Origin: Paralichthys olivaceus
Taxonomy: Eukaryota > Chordata > Actinopteri > Pleuronectiformes > Paralichthyidae
Reading direction: 5' to 3'
DNA: 64,000 nucleotides
Assembly: GCF_024713975.1 (NCBI RefSeq)
Contig: NC_091111.1
Coordinates: 17,351,501-17,415,500 of the forward strand
The notes beneath the pieces are model-generated. The model was not told where the DNA came from. It did not search any database and was given only the letters and a program-made list of their open reading frames with translations. Each line of letters begins with the position of its first letter. Within the stretch, counting starts at the first letter, position 1. The position numbers and the translations under genes were made by a program. Shown in pieces: positions 1 to 11,431 of the stretch.

Positions 1-3000
1 CTGTTCGGGTTCCAGGACGCTGTGAGTATCACCGAGGGTCAACGAGCTCATCGCTGCAAATCTCAGATTCAATCTCACGTCTCATCCGACGGTGAATTAT
101 TAATCAAAAAATGATGAATTAAAGAAATACTCCAACCTCTCTGCTGCAGAGGATCACATTCAAAACTGTGTCTGACCCAAATTGTAGCCTTGAGGCTCCA
201 GAGATTGTTTGTTTCTTCTCATCTCATATTATCTTGTAGATTTTGATTTTTAAAAAAGTGTCATCAAAGGTTTATTCTTCCCCTGTTTGTGGGCGGAGGT
301 TCTCTTAGTCACTGCACAAACCTCTGTTCAGTGTAGTTCTTATTTCACAGGAGCTGCAGACGACAGAGCTGCTGCCAATGTTCCCTGCTCCTCCCGCGCA
401 CAGATCAGACAGATAAATGTGAAAATGCTTGTAACCTTTAAGTGAGGGAACAAAAAGGCCGATCAGTCAGGAGTAATTGCACATTAGCGCTAAAAGGCGG
501 TTTTCGCTCGTCCCCTCAGAAACAGGGTGATGTGGATGAAATTGCAAAAGAGCAAGTGGTTGTTTTTGTGTTAGGAAGAGATCTTGCATAATCCTGCAGG
601 AGGATGAGGCTCTGATGCCTCCTGTTGGGCATCAGAGGAACAGTTTAGAGAAGAGCTGGCAGAGACTCATGCATTCAAAGGTTTGAAAAGATTTTAAAAC
701 ATCAGCAAACATACTTTGGTTTTATATAGAGTCCTACACTGCATAAGATAATTTGATAGGTAGAAATTACAGGAAGTAATGTTTTAACCATGTTAATAAT
801 GATAATTCTTAAAAAAAACATGAACTGTAAAGTCTAAATACATGAAAGTAAAGTATACCAATAATTATAAATTAATGTATTCAATAAATTGAAGGAAATA
901 TTCAGTACAAAGAGTATTTCAGTATCTGCCTCTCGCCCCAGCTGGGATTGACTCCAGCTCCCCTGAGACCCTCAAAACAACGAGCTGTATGATGGATGAA
1001 TAATAAACTATAGAGAACTTTTCCAAACACAAAATACTTTTCAATGTAACCGAAATAAAACAAACTAGATAAATTCATTAACTTTAAAAATGGAATGGAT
1101 AAAACATAATAATTGCAGACAAACAGAAAGAAACCCTGTCTTGATAATCTCACTTTCTGTCTGACTCCTTTTCTCATGTCCAGGTGAACAAAGTTCTGCG
1201 AAACCACAACATCAAGCCTCACTGGATGTTCGCTCTGGACAACATCATCCGCAAAGCCGTGCAGACGGCCATCACCATCCTGGTGCCAGGTATCGAGCAG
1301 AGCGCCTCTAAATAAATTACCTTCTGTCCCTCGGGGCAGCACCGACTGTCTGATGAACACAGGAGCTGTGGTGAAACAAGTGTTGTGAGACAGGACTTTA
1401 AGACACAGAGTGTAAAGATTTGATGATATAAAAAATACTAAAATCAGCCACATGTGCTCTGTAGATCTTTCTTGCAAACGCAGCAGCAAAAGAAAAAAAG
1501 TAGCCTGTTGAATTAGATTCGTGAAAATAAACAGGAAAATATGATTTAAAGATGATGGAAGTTTAAGAAGAGAACCTCCCAGGTTCATAGATCAACTATT
1601 AGACCAAAGTTATGTCTCTGTTTTTCCTTTTGCAATGTAGCTGAGCTTAATTATTGACGAATTTCAATCAATTACTGGCTCAGTCAATAACATATGAAGA
1701 AACAGTACAAATAACCCAGTACACAAAATCAGAGGAGACATTTTATTTGCTTGTTTCATCTGACCAACGTCCAAAACCCCAAAATATAAAACAGAAACTC
1801 AAAAAGTGAGGAAAACAAAAAGTTTTCAAATACAATTCATCTAGTTTTTCTTTTGATCGATTAAGAAACTTTGAAAACATCTCATACGTTTCATCCTCTC
1901 GATCATTAATGAACTGAATGGTCTGTGTCCAGAGCTGCGGCCTCACTTCAGTCTGGCCTCAGAGAGCGACCCGGCCGATCAGGAGGACGTGGACGACGAC
2001 ACCGAGGAGAGAAACTCCACCCACCAGAGCCGAGCGCCTACCGTCGCCGCTCACGACGACACGGTGGCCACGTCGGGAGTCAGCACGCTCAGCTCCACCG
2101 TCTCACACGAGTCCCACCACGCACAGCGCTCTGTGAGCATGGAGCTGGGCAGGATGAAGCTGGAGACCAACAGGTAGACACCGACGCCACAACAGAGAAT
2201 ACACAAACCATTAGAGCCGTCATTATTTCTTCATCTCTGATATTTACCTCTGGAATAAAGAGTCCTGTTGCGTTTCCTGTTTGACTCCAGGCTGCTGGAA
2301 CAGCTGCTGGAGAGGGAGAGAGAGTATCAGTCCATCCTGCAGCAGGTGCTGGAGGAGAGAGAGCAGGAGATCAGACTACTGAAGCTGCGATCTGAGCCCG
2401 CAGGTCTGATTCCGTACACTTTCCCTCTTTACATTTAAACAGCATTTCACAACCAGCTCTGACTCATTGAGGAGATTCCTCTCAAAACGCATGTTATCCT
2501 CCCCAGCAGCAGGTGATTGAAAACACAGAGGAATGTAAATCATTTATACAAACTGTGACGTGACTGATGCACAAGAACAAAGCTGTTCTCTGTCGCCCAC
2601 TGAAGCTGCAAACTGTTTGACCTCTCGTTCTGATTTTCTGATCTGAGATTTCAGGATGTAAACACAGAATAAATCTGATGTGTCCGGACTCTCTGATGTG
2701 ATATTAGTGTATTTAAGATTCTCAGAACATCCTGTGCAAACACTTTACAGCAGCTTTCAAAAGATCTTTACGTTTCTATAATAAATCCAGAACATGAACA
2801 TCACTTTAATTATTAGAAATATATAACATTTATTTAGAATTGTTGGAGTATTGTCTTTTTTGTTAAGATTTAAATGTAAGGGAAGGTCTGATTATAATAT
2901 TGGAACAAAACCTATATACCATATATTTTTTTCCTCATAGTAGATGAGATCACATTTGAGTTTTTATAATTCAATAAATATAGATATTACTCTAGAAACA

Positions 3001-4763
3001 GATTCTTGCTGCATTTCTCTCAAAGCATTTATTTCATCATCATTTATATCATAATGTATCAGGATCCGAGCCTCCTCTCTAAAAGTGGCCTAACAAAATA
3101 TATAAATTTCCTAAAGTTTGTTCTTCTCTGTCAGACGTCTTCACGTCGTCCTCTGAAGAACAGACGAGTCAACCTGCAGAGACACGAGAAGACTCAGAGC
3201 TGAGCAGCTGGCTGAAGCTTTCTGGTGCCGACCAGGACGCCATAGACAAAGTGAGTCCCTGTGTTTGACTAACGTGTCGTCCCGTTCCCCCATTTCTTTA
3301 ATATATATATATATATATATATAATATATATATATAGATATATATATTATATATATATATCTAGATATATATATAGATATATATATTATATATATATATC
3401 TAGATATATATATTATATATATATATATATCTATATCTATATATATATCTATAATATATATATATATAGATATATATATATCTATATATATATATTAAGA
3501 TCCTTTGTTAGTCCCACAATGGAGAGATTCGCCGTTACAGCAGCAGAGGAAAGTGAAAAATAGATTTCAGTAAAGTAATAATAAGGTACAGTACTTGCAA
3601 GGACATTTAGAAAATATGAATGGAATACAATATATATAAAGTGTAAACAGAACAAATGCCACGTGAAATTATATACAGTGAAACAGATTGCACATTAGCC
3701 ATTGAATTGCACGGACAGAAATTAATATTGCACAGTTCGGAGAGATCAATAATCAAGCATCAGTAACAAGAAGTCAGTTTTTATTTTCAAATGTATGACC
3801 AGTCGTTTCCCCTCATTCTGTTCCCTCAGGTTCTGAATGAGGAGTACACGCTGAACGACATCCTCCACGATGTCACGAGAGAAGATCTGAAGAGTTTGAG
3901 ACTGAGGTAACAGTTTGACTTCTGTTTTTAGTATTCAGTTACAAAAATACACGACAACTAGAGCCTGAACCAGTTATCGGATAAAGATTTGCCAATGTGA
4001 GCCTTTCATAGACATCTGTATGTGGATTCATGTCTCAGAATAAAGCTTAAATCCTGCTGAATCTAGTTCAGGCGGTTTAAAGGTCAGAAATCTTCAAGCT
4101 GCACATTTAAACAAAAGATCCAAGAGCAATTCAACACTTTACTGAGGCCGCACTAAGTTGATGGACGATAAAACATAAATTAACTCAGAACCATGCCAAC
4201 TACTACTACACAAAGTAATAACATGAATATACGTTCAATGACTTACATAGATTACACATCCTCTAAGTCAACAAGAGCATCGGAACTCACTAACACACAT
4301 TTCTGTCAGACATCACCAGATGTTCGGGGCCATTAGGAAACATCAGAAGCATAAATTAATTCTCAAACAATTTACACAATAAAATCAGAGAAACTCACCG
4401 GTGCGGAGCCGCATGGTCTCAAACAAACACACACACACACACACAGCTGGAAACACTCAGATCTTAGATGACTCCTCCCCTCACACAGACAAATCCCTCC
4501 ACACACGAACAGACCAACAAACTAATTAACACGAAGCAAAACAACATTACAGTTTCCTTCCTTACAGGCTTTTATAGCTTCTTATTGAGTTATAGAACAA
4601 ACAGTGTATGTCTTGTATGCTGCATGATACTGTCTGTCGTGGTATATAATATAATATATATATAATATATATCCTAACCTAACGCTGTCACTGTCCTGTC
4701 AGAGGTGGGATCCTGTGTAAACTATGGAAGGCCATCACAGACTACAGGCAGAAGCCGACCTGA
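1..4763 (+). CDS. map3k5: MAP3K5/ASK1, C-terminal part (5' end outside window)
   Basis: Apoptosis signal-regulating kinase 1 is a cytoplasmic MAP3K that activates MKK4/7 and MKK3/6 towards JNK and p38 under oxidative and ER stress. Seven exons are visible: 1-21, 1184-1289, 1933-2173, 2291-2403, 3135-3250, 3830-3906 and 4703-4763, all with GT-AG borders and continuous frame (244 residues before the TGA at 4761). The peptide begins [27 protein letters not shown] and continues [28 protein letters not shown] and [10 protein letters not shown], all ASK1 hallmarks. A glutamate-rich coiled coil follows ([12 protein letters not shown]). The C-terminus is a SAM-like domain ([20 protein letters not shown], then [18 protein letters not shown], ending [14 protein letters not shown]). 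The kinase domain lies upstream of the window. The paralogues MAP3K6 and MAP3K15 are possible but fit less well. Confidence 0.87.
3299..3496. repeat. AT-rich array (TATATA/TATATC/TAGATA)
   Basis: About 200 bp of almost pure alternating A/T with interspersed GATA/TATC and CTAG units, in map3k5 intron 5. It directly abuts the LINE-like 3' tail that follows, so it is probably an expanded and degraded TATC tail of that element. It can form strong intrastrand hairpins. Confidence 0.85.
3497..3775 (-). mobile_element. Probable LINE 3'-end fragment (non-LTR retrotransposon)
   Basis: Read on the minus strand, the segment ends with a stretch like GGGACTAACAAAGGATCTTA followed by the AT/TATC array. 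I remember this as the common 3' terminus of teleost LINE copies (GGGACTAATAAAGGATTATCTTATC). Only the non-coding tail is present, with no reverse transcriptase frame. The assignment to L2 or Rex-like families is from memory and tentative. Confidence 0.5.
4422..4445. repeat. (CA)n microsatellite
   Basis: Short CA array in the last intron of map3k5. The rest of that intron (3907-4702) shows nothing I recognise. Confidence 0.85.
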
Positions 4764-5700
4764 GGCTTCAGAGACAACAACCACTCGGAGAAGCCTGGAC
4801 CTCTGTCCCTGAATCGCACGCTCAGTATTCTCTTCTTTACCTCAGTATTTATAAGAGCGAGACGTTCAGGAGCACGGCCTGTGATCGCCGTGTCTGCGGA
4901 AGAATTCGACAATTCTTCAACGCCGCTTTTTGTTACTCGTGCGTTAAAAGTGACGCTTCGTGGGGAAAGATCCACCATTAAAACCTTAAAACAACATTTC
5001 CTCCTGTCTTAAAAAGGTTTACAGAACTGACCAACACAAGCCTGAGATACAAAATACTGCATTCGAAACCATCTGTACTCCTGTTTTTATCATCTTATCA
5101 CTACTTTATTTAAGTTGATATTTTATTTAATTGTTATGGTTATTTGAAGGACGTCAGTGCATGCCCTGTTTTTTTGTTTTTTACTGTTCAGAGACTTATT
5201 TAATTTGTTTTTTCACATTTCTTTTTATATTACGAATCTCCATTTTTTTTTTTTTTTTCAGAAACATGTAAATATTGTGTTATAAAATTATATGTGAATC
5301 ACATTTACGTACTTTAAAAAAAAGATATATTGATGAACCTAGCGTAGTTGAATCTCCATGTGGGACCTGACCGAGTCTGAGATGAACATGTGAAATGTAA
5401 ACAGGACAATATTGTATTTTCTTGTATCACAAATCATAGGAGACGATGTTAAGTTAGTAATTAATGTTGCGTCACATCATTTGCTCTCTTTTTGTTGTTG
5501 TACACTGACAAACGTGCTCGTGTGATATACGAGATTCAGTCACGTTTATGTTGTGATGAAAATATGAAATGGAAGAACCTTGACTTTTTTTTATTTTGAA
5601 ACACGATGTCAGAAATGGGGAAAACTAATCATGAACTAATTTTTCTCATCGAAAATGAATCGAGATTTTTGTGTCATACTGTTGAATAAAACTTTTCATC
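4764..5700 (+). other. map3k5: map3k5 3' UTR with poly(A) signal
   Basis: Non-coding AT-rich sequence from the map3k5 stop codon to an AATAAA at 5685-5690. No other gene-like signal is seen. Confidence 0.65.
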
Positions 5701-5827
5701 CAGAAACTGTGAAACGTGTTAAAATGTGGTTGAATGTCGTCGTTATCGTATATATATATTTTTTTTTTTTATTGAAAGAGGAGGCTGCAAAAAACATTGT
5801 GCGCTTGTTTACACTGTGAACTGGTTT

Positions 5828-5906
5828 GTCAGGTTCAGGTGTTTATTCATCACAGTGATGTCACCTGGTTCTGAAGAGCACCAGCCTCCTCCTCACCATG
5901 GCAACC
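5828..5906 (+). repeat. Distal copy of duplicated lrp11 upstream block
   Basis: Shares GTCAGGTTCAGGTGTT, TTATTCATCACAGTGATGTCA and CCTCACCATGGCAAC, in the same order and strand, with 6458-6556. It carries the CRE variant TGATGTCA at 5856-5863. The two copies lie 630 bp apart, so this is a local direct duplication. Confidence 0.75.
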
Positions 5907-6258
5907 AGTATTATTATTAGATAAGTGTAAATGATAATAAAATAAGTGTTGTATGTGAGTATTTAGACCTGACTTACTGATCATCTGATTATTAAACACT
6001 GCAGGGTTATTGTTTAACCTCTCATCTGGATGAGCCACTAATTAAAGTATTAATTAACCAGGTAAACGTGCTGATTATTTTATTGTGTTTCATGATAGCT
6101 AACTCAACAACAAACACGTTTTCTCAACAAGTTAAGTTTGATAGTGGACAAAAAGTAATGGTCATCTTTTGCTTAAAACTCAAACACAGCTGATTAAATA
6201 CAAATATAAAAGTGTAAGAATGTGTTTTCATTTTTAAAATGTACTTATTTATTTATTT

Positions 6259-6316
6259 GGGGGGGGGGGGGGGGCTGTTTAGTTCAATGTAGGGCCCCCC
6301 TCCCCCCTGGCCCCCA
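6259..6316. other. G16 run followed by a C-rich block
   Basis: An uninterrupted run of 16 G (6259-6274) is followed about 20 bp later by GGGCCCCCCTCCCCCCTGG and more C. The G-run could form a quadruplex or pair with the C-block. It lies in the map3k5-lrp11 spacer. The remainder of 5907-6457 is AT-rich with nothing recognised. Confidence 0.7.
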
Positions 6317-6457
6317 GATTCTATTGAGACGCTCCTGATGACATGACAATAATAAAAACAATAAAGTAAATTGAATTAAAAAACATTTTAAACCTGTAGA
6401 GACTCAAAAATCCTCACGTTTATTTCTGCTCGTGATTTGTTGACTCTATAAACACGT

Positions 6458-6592
6458 GTCAGGTTCAGGTGTTCTACTTCCGGTCCCCTGCTGTGTGGTT
6501 TTTATTCATCACAGTGACGTCAGCTCCCCCCCACCCTCCCCTCACCATGACAACACTGAGCACCTCCATCTTTGACCGGTGGTCATGTTGAT
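6458..6592 (+). promoter_or_regulatory. lrp11: lrp11 proximal promoter with perfect CRE
   Basis: Proximal copy of the duplicated block (6458-6556). It holds the palindromic cAMP-response element TGACGTCA at 6515-6522, a short distance before the presumed start of the GC-rich lrp11 first exon. CREB/ATF control is inferred from the motif alone. The start of transcription cannot be fixed from sequence. Confidence 0.55.
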
Positions 6593-6670
6593 ATGACGTG
6601 TGTCGTGGGGCCGCAGCGGATCTCTCCTGGATGGAGGCAGCCTCCTCTTCCTCTCCGGACTCTGGGCTGA
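6593..6670 (+). CDS. Possible upstream ORF of lrp11 (25 codons)
   Basis: An ATG at 6593 opens a short frame closed by TGA at 6668-6670, out of frame with the main start. It would act as a uORF only if transcription starts upstream of 6593, which is unknown. A second upstream ATG at 6631 is in frame with lrp11 and would add 32 residues before the signal peptide. Confidence 0.3.
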   Translation: MTCVVGPQRISPGWRQPPLPLRTLG

Positions 6671-6726
6671 GGTTCAGCGGCTGCAGACACAGAGACGCTC
6701 GGGTGTTCGTCCTCCCGAACAACAAC

Positions 6727-9700
6727 ATGGCTCCTCTGCAGCATCCTCCTTCTCCTCCTTCTCCTCCTCTGCTGCTCCTGCTCCTGCTCGCCTCCGCCCT
6801 GCTGCTCTCCTCTTTCCCCCTCACCGACGGCCGCTCCCCGCCCATAGCCGACCTCAAGTCGAAGATCTCCGGCGTGGAGGAGCTGCTGGAGGAGTTCAGG
6901 AAGCAGCTGCAGCAGCAGGACCGGGCCGGCGACGGGGTCGAGTCGTGCGCGGGCGACTTCAGCGCCGTCGGGGAGCGCATCATCCGCACCAAGGCCTCCA
7001 TCGAGCAGGGGGCCACCTTCCTGCTGGCCCCGGATCGGGTGCTCACCTGGAGGGACTGCCTGCACTCCTGCTGCTCCCAGCCGCACTGCACCGTGGCGGT
7101 GGTGCAGGAGGAGCCGCGGCAGCCCGGCGACAGTCTCAGCTGTTACCTGTTCAACTGCACCTACCGGGGCAGGAGCGTCTGCTCCTTCGCCCCTCAGCCG
7201 GGATTCACCACGTACACCAGGGCCCCCAACGCCACCGGCGCCCCGGGACAACTCCCTGCCTCGGCCGGAGGATCAGCCAGGAGGCCCGGGGAGGAACTGG
7301 CCGAGGAGGACGGTGCACCAGGTGGGGAGATGATGGAGGAGATCCAGGGTTAGAGGATCAGCAACATGATTATCTCAGTATTATTGAAAAACAACAAAGA
7401 AAGGAGAATTCACTTTATTTTATTTATATTGCTCATAACATGTAGATTTAATAAAGATGTTTCTATGAGTAAATAAAACACTGATGAAGTGATGTTTGTA
7501 GTAAACAAATGAAAGTAAACAACAGTTTCACATTTATTAGATTTCAGAAAGTTGTGATTTGACCGTGTGTGAGTTTTTGCAGCCTCTTGACTTCACGTTA
7601 ATCTCTCCGGTAAACTGGGTGTTGTCAGTTTTACATCACCTTTCTAACACTTTGTCAGCTTCAGCCGCTACAAACTGATAAAGACAAGGTGAGTTAATCA
7701 TTTGCCTTCAATACCTTTGAAGGTTGTGTTGAATTAGCTCAGGAGAGTGAGACCAGCAGCAGGTGTTCTGTTTACTTTACCATCCAAGAAAGTGGACGTT
7801 ACAGTGCTTTTACAGAAATCCCCAACAAATTAGAGAGTTTATCGATTTGTGGACTGACATAATTAAAAAATACCTTTTGTTCTCCTGTGTAGGAAACATC
7901 CAATCTGAGTTGTCTCTGCTTTATAATGTAGGATTTAAAGATAAAAAGCAATTAGTCCAAACTGTTATGATCAATCTTTTAATCAAACGTAAAACTTTTG
8001 AATAATCTCACTACAACACAGTAATAATTATTATTTTGTCTTAACCCACTGTGGATAAAAACCAGAAATAATGTAAAAATTAAAATGAAACTCCACATAA
8101 CTTCAGATGTGTTTGTCTGCAGATGTGGATGAGCCTCCTCGCAGCGACGCCGGACAGGACGTGGTGATCCAGCTGCCCACAGACTGGGCCGTCCTGGATG
8201 GTCGGGACAGCGTGGACGACCGCAGGATCAGCCACTACGAGTGGACCCTGGTCAAAGGAGACACAGCCATCAACATGAAGGTCGGCGTTTACAGATCTAT
8301 AAAACTTTTGTATTCACAATATGAAAAAAATTTGCACCTGTGTTTGCTTTAGTTGAGTCAACAGGGCGACTTGTGTCCAGCTCGTTAAGGACCTGCTGTA
8401 TCAACACAGATAAGAGATGATTGTAACTAAACCTGCTCCGAGGACACAGCAGAAATGTTGGAGCCTGGTTTCTGCTGCCAGCAAAACACGTCCTACTTTA
8501 CATATATATTAATGTGTGGTTATATTTTCACTCTGTCCTTCCTGCGACAGGAGGCAGCTCCAGGAATGTTTGTGTCTCACATTCAACGTTCAAATTTAAT
8601 GGCAACTTTCTCTGTTGATATGATTTTTGCATCACAGAGGTGTTTAAAAAATAAAAAATAAAAAAGAGCTGTCACTCATCCTTAGGCGACCCATCCGGGG
8701 CTTCTGAAGATCAGCGGTCTGCAGGAGGGCGTGTACACTTTCCAGATGATGGTCACCGACACAGCGGGTCAGAAGAGCTCCGACAACGTCTCTGTCACTG
8801 TGCTGGCACCCAAACACCAAGCAGAAGGTGACGCACGCACCAAAACCAAACCACATCAGATTCTTCACAATGCAAAACATCAGCGTTCGAGCTTTTGTGC
8901 GAGCGGTGCAGTTAGAGTTTTGTGTGTCCACAGTTTGCACCGGTCACTGTTCAAACTACCAGTTCAGGTGCGATGACGGCTGCTGCATCGACATCACCTA
9001 CGCCTGCGATGGGAAGCAACACTGTCCAGATCGCTCCGACGAAGACTTCTGCCCAAACTGTGAGAAACATTTTATAATCAGAAATACATGTTATTGTCTT
9101 TTATAATCTCTCGTGTTATCAGAATCGAGGTTTAATGGTTCAAGAATAAAGACAAATGTGCAAAATCATTCTGACCTCTGCATCATTTCGGGGGTTTTCT
9201 GCGATGTCGTTAGTCGACAGCAACAGGAAGTCGGTGACCCACCCTGTGGACATACCCAGTCCTCGTGGGTCTGGAGCCCGAACAGAGGGGGCAGAGGCTG
9301 GGCCCAGGCTCCGGGACGGACCCAGGAAGAACGTGGAGAACATCGTGCAACCTGAGGACAGAACCAAGATCGCTCCTCCTCAAAGTCCCAGCCAGCAGGG
9401 GACTTCAGTCAGTCAAGGTAAGATTCTGGTTATTTAAAGCTCTTAACTCAAACTCTGCAACATTTCATTTCAAATAACAGCAACCATAGACGTTATATAA
9501 AGATGGGCGTCGCTTCTCTGCTTGCTCCAACTGTCGAGTCCGGCCAATACATTCAACCAAATAAACCAAATAACTAATTGAATCAAACTTAGAGGAAAAT
9601 AAAGGAGAAACTACTATAAAGGTATTTGACATGATATTCCTTGTTTGGTCCACGTACCATCCACTAACATGGAGGAGGCAGGTTTTATGACACATGCACG

Positions 9701-11431
9701 ATAAACATGGATGAGTTTTAAGTGACCAGCATTTCTTTTTACTTCAGCTGCTTTTGTTGAAATGTTCTCGACGATATGAGCTGCGTCATTAGTGCAGAGT
9801 CCCTTTGTAAAGAGGCAGAGATGGTTTTAGTGTGAGTCTGGATAAAGAAGCAGATGGAGGCCCTGTAGGCAGCTGCTGAGTCACAGCACGGAGCTGAAAA
9901 TGTTGGCTGGAAAAAAAAACAGCTCGGTTCTGGAACAAAGCTCCTCTGTTCCGTCCGCAACCTGATCCCCGAATCAGAGACCGACCTGAAGGGCATCGTC
10001 CCCCTTCGCTGTTTTACCACAGGTATCATATGAGTGAGGTGTTTTCTCAGGAGTCTTTTCTTTGCTCCGTCCAAACTCAGATGAGAAATCATAGCTGAGA
10101 CGAGGGAGAAGACGTCAAAGTGAAAAGCACCATTAATATCCCTCTGTTTTTTGGGGGGGAAATGGAGAAAATCCTCCATCATGGAATCCTTCATTTTTTG
10201 AAATAAACATCCTAGTCGATAAAATGTCAGAAAACAATTAATGACGTCTGTCACAGTCCCCCAAAGCCTGAGATGACACCCTCATATTTCTATTTTATTT
10301 TTCAACCTGCAGCACAACCAACACAACCTTTTCATTTTCAATCAAATCAAAACATTTGAGGAGCTACAGTCACTGAATCTTCGGTGTTTCTGCTTCAAAA
10401 ATAACTTAAAAACACAAAGAGAGACATCAAAAGACATCACTGAAAGTAAATTGACTTTCAACCACGAGTAGCACTCACCCAGTCATGCAGCAGTAGCCAT
10501 CAGGGGCAATTTAGTGGGAATGGAGGAGGAGACGGGGGATCAAACCATCGACCTTCAGGTTAGCGGAGGCGCCGCTCTAACCTTCAGGTTAGTTGTAGTA
10601 TGGATTCCAAATTGACCAAACCTCCTGAAATAAAGAGATAGAGAAGCTCAGTACCAGGGTCACGGTGTATTTTATGTGAAACATCACTCTGCTCTTCTGT
10701 GTCTTGTTTCCTGCAGATCCCTGTGCTGCAGCTCCAGTCGTCGGACCCTGTAAAGGAACCTTCCCTCGCTGGTACTACGACCAAAGCGCCGGCGAATGCA
10801 AACACTTCCTGTACGGCGGCTGCCAGGGCAACCACAACAACTTCCTGCAGGAATCAGACTGCGTCGGTGAATGTATACAAAAAAGTGAGAATTTATTTAT
10901 TTTTTTGTCCTTTTGTAACTACATCATAAAACTACGTTTTACAAACAGTGGGATTATGTTTTAGGTCCAGCTTTCAAACCAGCAACTGTGGCTCCTCCCA
11001 TCACCAGACAGACAGAGATAGGTACATTTATTATTATTTTTATTTTTAAAAACTGACATGAGTCAGCTTCATGACCTGAGCTGTATTTGTGTTTTTGCTT
11101 TAGCTGCACCTAAAGCCTCCCAGAGCCAAGCAGAGAACGACGTCCCCGTCTCTAAACCATTGCCAGCAAAGGGAGGACATCCTGTCCCGGAGTATGGTGA
11201 GACCAGACGCGTGTGTTTCTGTCCGGCTCTGGTTCCATTAATGGTTCATGTGTAATGACTTTGTTTGCTCCTCCAGGGGCAATCCTCCCTCTGGCTCTCG
11301 GACTCATCATCACTGCTCTGCTGCTGCTCATGATCGGCTGTCGCCTCAGACTCGCTCGCCACAAGCTGAAGAAAACCCGGCCCCTGACCACGGAGGAGTC
11401 GGATTACCTCATCAACGGCATGTACCTGTAG
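6727..11431 (+). CDS. lrp11: LRP11, single-pass receptor with MANSC, PKD, LDLa and Kunitz domains
   Basis: Type I membrane protein of the MANSC family. Exons: 6727-7321 (or to 7348), 8123-8280, 8686-8827, 8934-9059, 9214-9417, 10717-10884, 10965-11021, 11104-11196, 11277-11431; 565 residues. The start at 6727 has a strong Kozak context (ACAACATGG) and is followed by a leucine-rich signal peptide (1-36). Next come a Cys-rich MANSC domain (about 74-165), a PKD-like region (about 205-298; VTDTAGQKSSDNVSVTVL), an LDLa module (300-338; CDDGCCIDITYACDG), a Thr/Pro-rich linker, a Kunitz domain (411-461), a transmembrane helix (ILPLALGLIITALLLLMIG) and a short tail ending SDYLINGMYL, near identical to my memory of human LRP11. 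The human protein (500 residues) has no Kunitz domain. Tail-to-tail with pcmt1, as in human. Confidence 0.93.
9484..9690 (-). repeat. Dispersed repeat, copy D
   Basis: In lrp11 intron 5. On the minus strand it reads towards CCCATCTTTATATAACGTCTATGG, matching the terminal motif ATCTTTATTTACAGTCTAT of copies at 12.3 and 59.8 kb. It also shares the inner CCTCCTCCATGTTAG motif. It resembles a non-autonomous teleost element; the class is unknown to me. Confidence 0.6.
10440..10595 (-). repeat. Possible tRNA-derived SINE-like fragment
   Basis: In lrp11 intron 5. On the minus strand a B-box-like GGTTTGATCCC follows a TAGAGCGGCGCCTCC stretch, then a tail resembling a common fish dispersed repeat. 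CTAACCTGAAGGT occurs twice, about 30 bp apart. The assignment is by memory only. Confidence 0.4.
10717..10884 (+). other. lrp11: lrp11 Kunitz exon (phase 1-1 module)
   Basis: This single exon encodes a whole Kunitz/BPTI domain. Its six cysteines at residues 411, 420, 436, 444, 457 and 461 have spacing 9-16-8-13-4, exactly as in BPTI. The inhibitory loop reads GPCKG, giving Lys421 at P1 and Gly at P1', as expected for an inhibitor of trypsin-like proteases. FLYGGCQGNHNNF matches the core. Both flanking introns are phase 1, so the exon can be gained or lost without a frameshift. It lies between the LDLa exon and the transmembrane exon. Confidence 0.92.

Noticed and set aside
902-1588. Long minus-strand open frame (228 codons) across map3k5 intron and exon
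   Set aside because: Overlaps a clear map3k5 exon on the other strand, has low-complexity hydrophobic content and no family resemblance; a shadow frame.
6631-6726. Upstream in-frame ATG as the lrp11 start
   Set aside because: Would bury the signal peptide behind 32 polar residues; the ATG at 6727 has a better context and fits the family.
6583-7251. Minus-strand frames over lrp11 exon 1
   Set aside because: Arg/Gly-rich translations of the GC-rich signal peptide and MANSC exon; antisense shadows.
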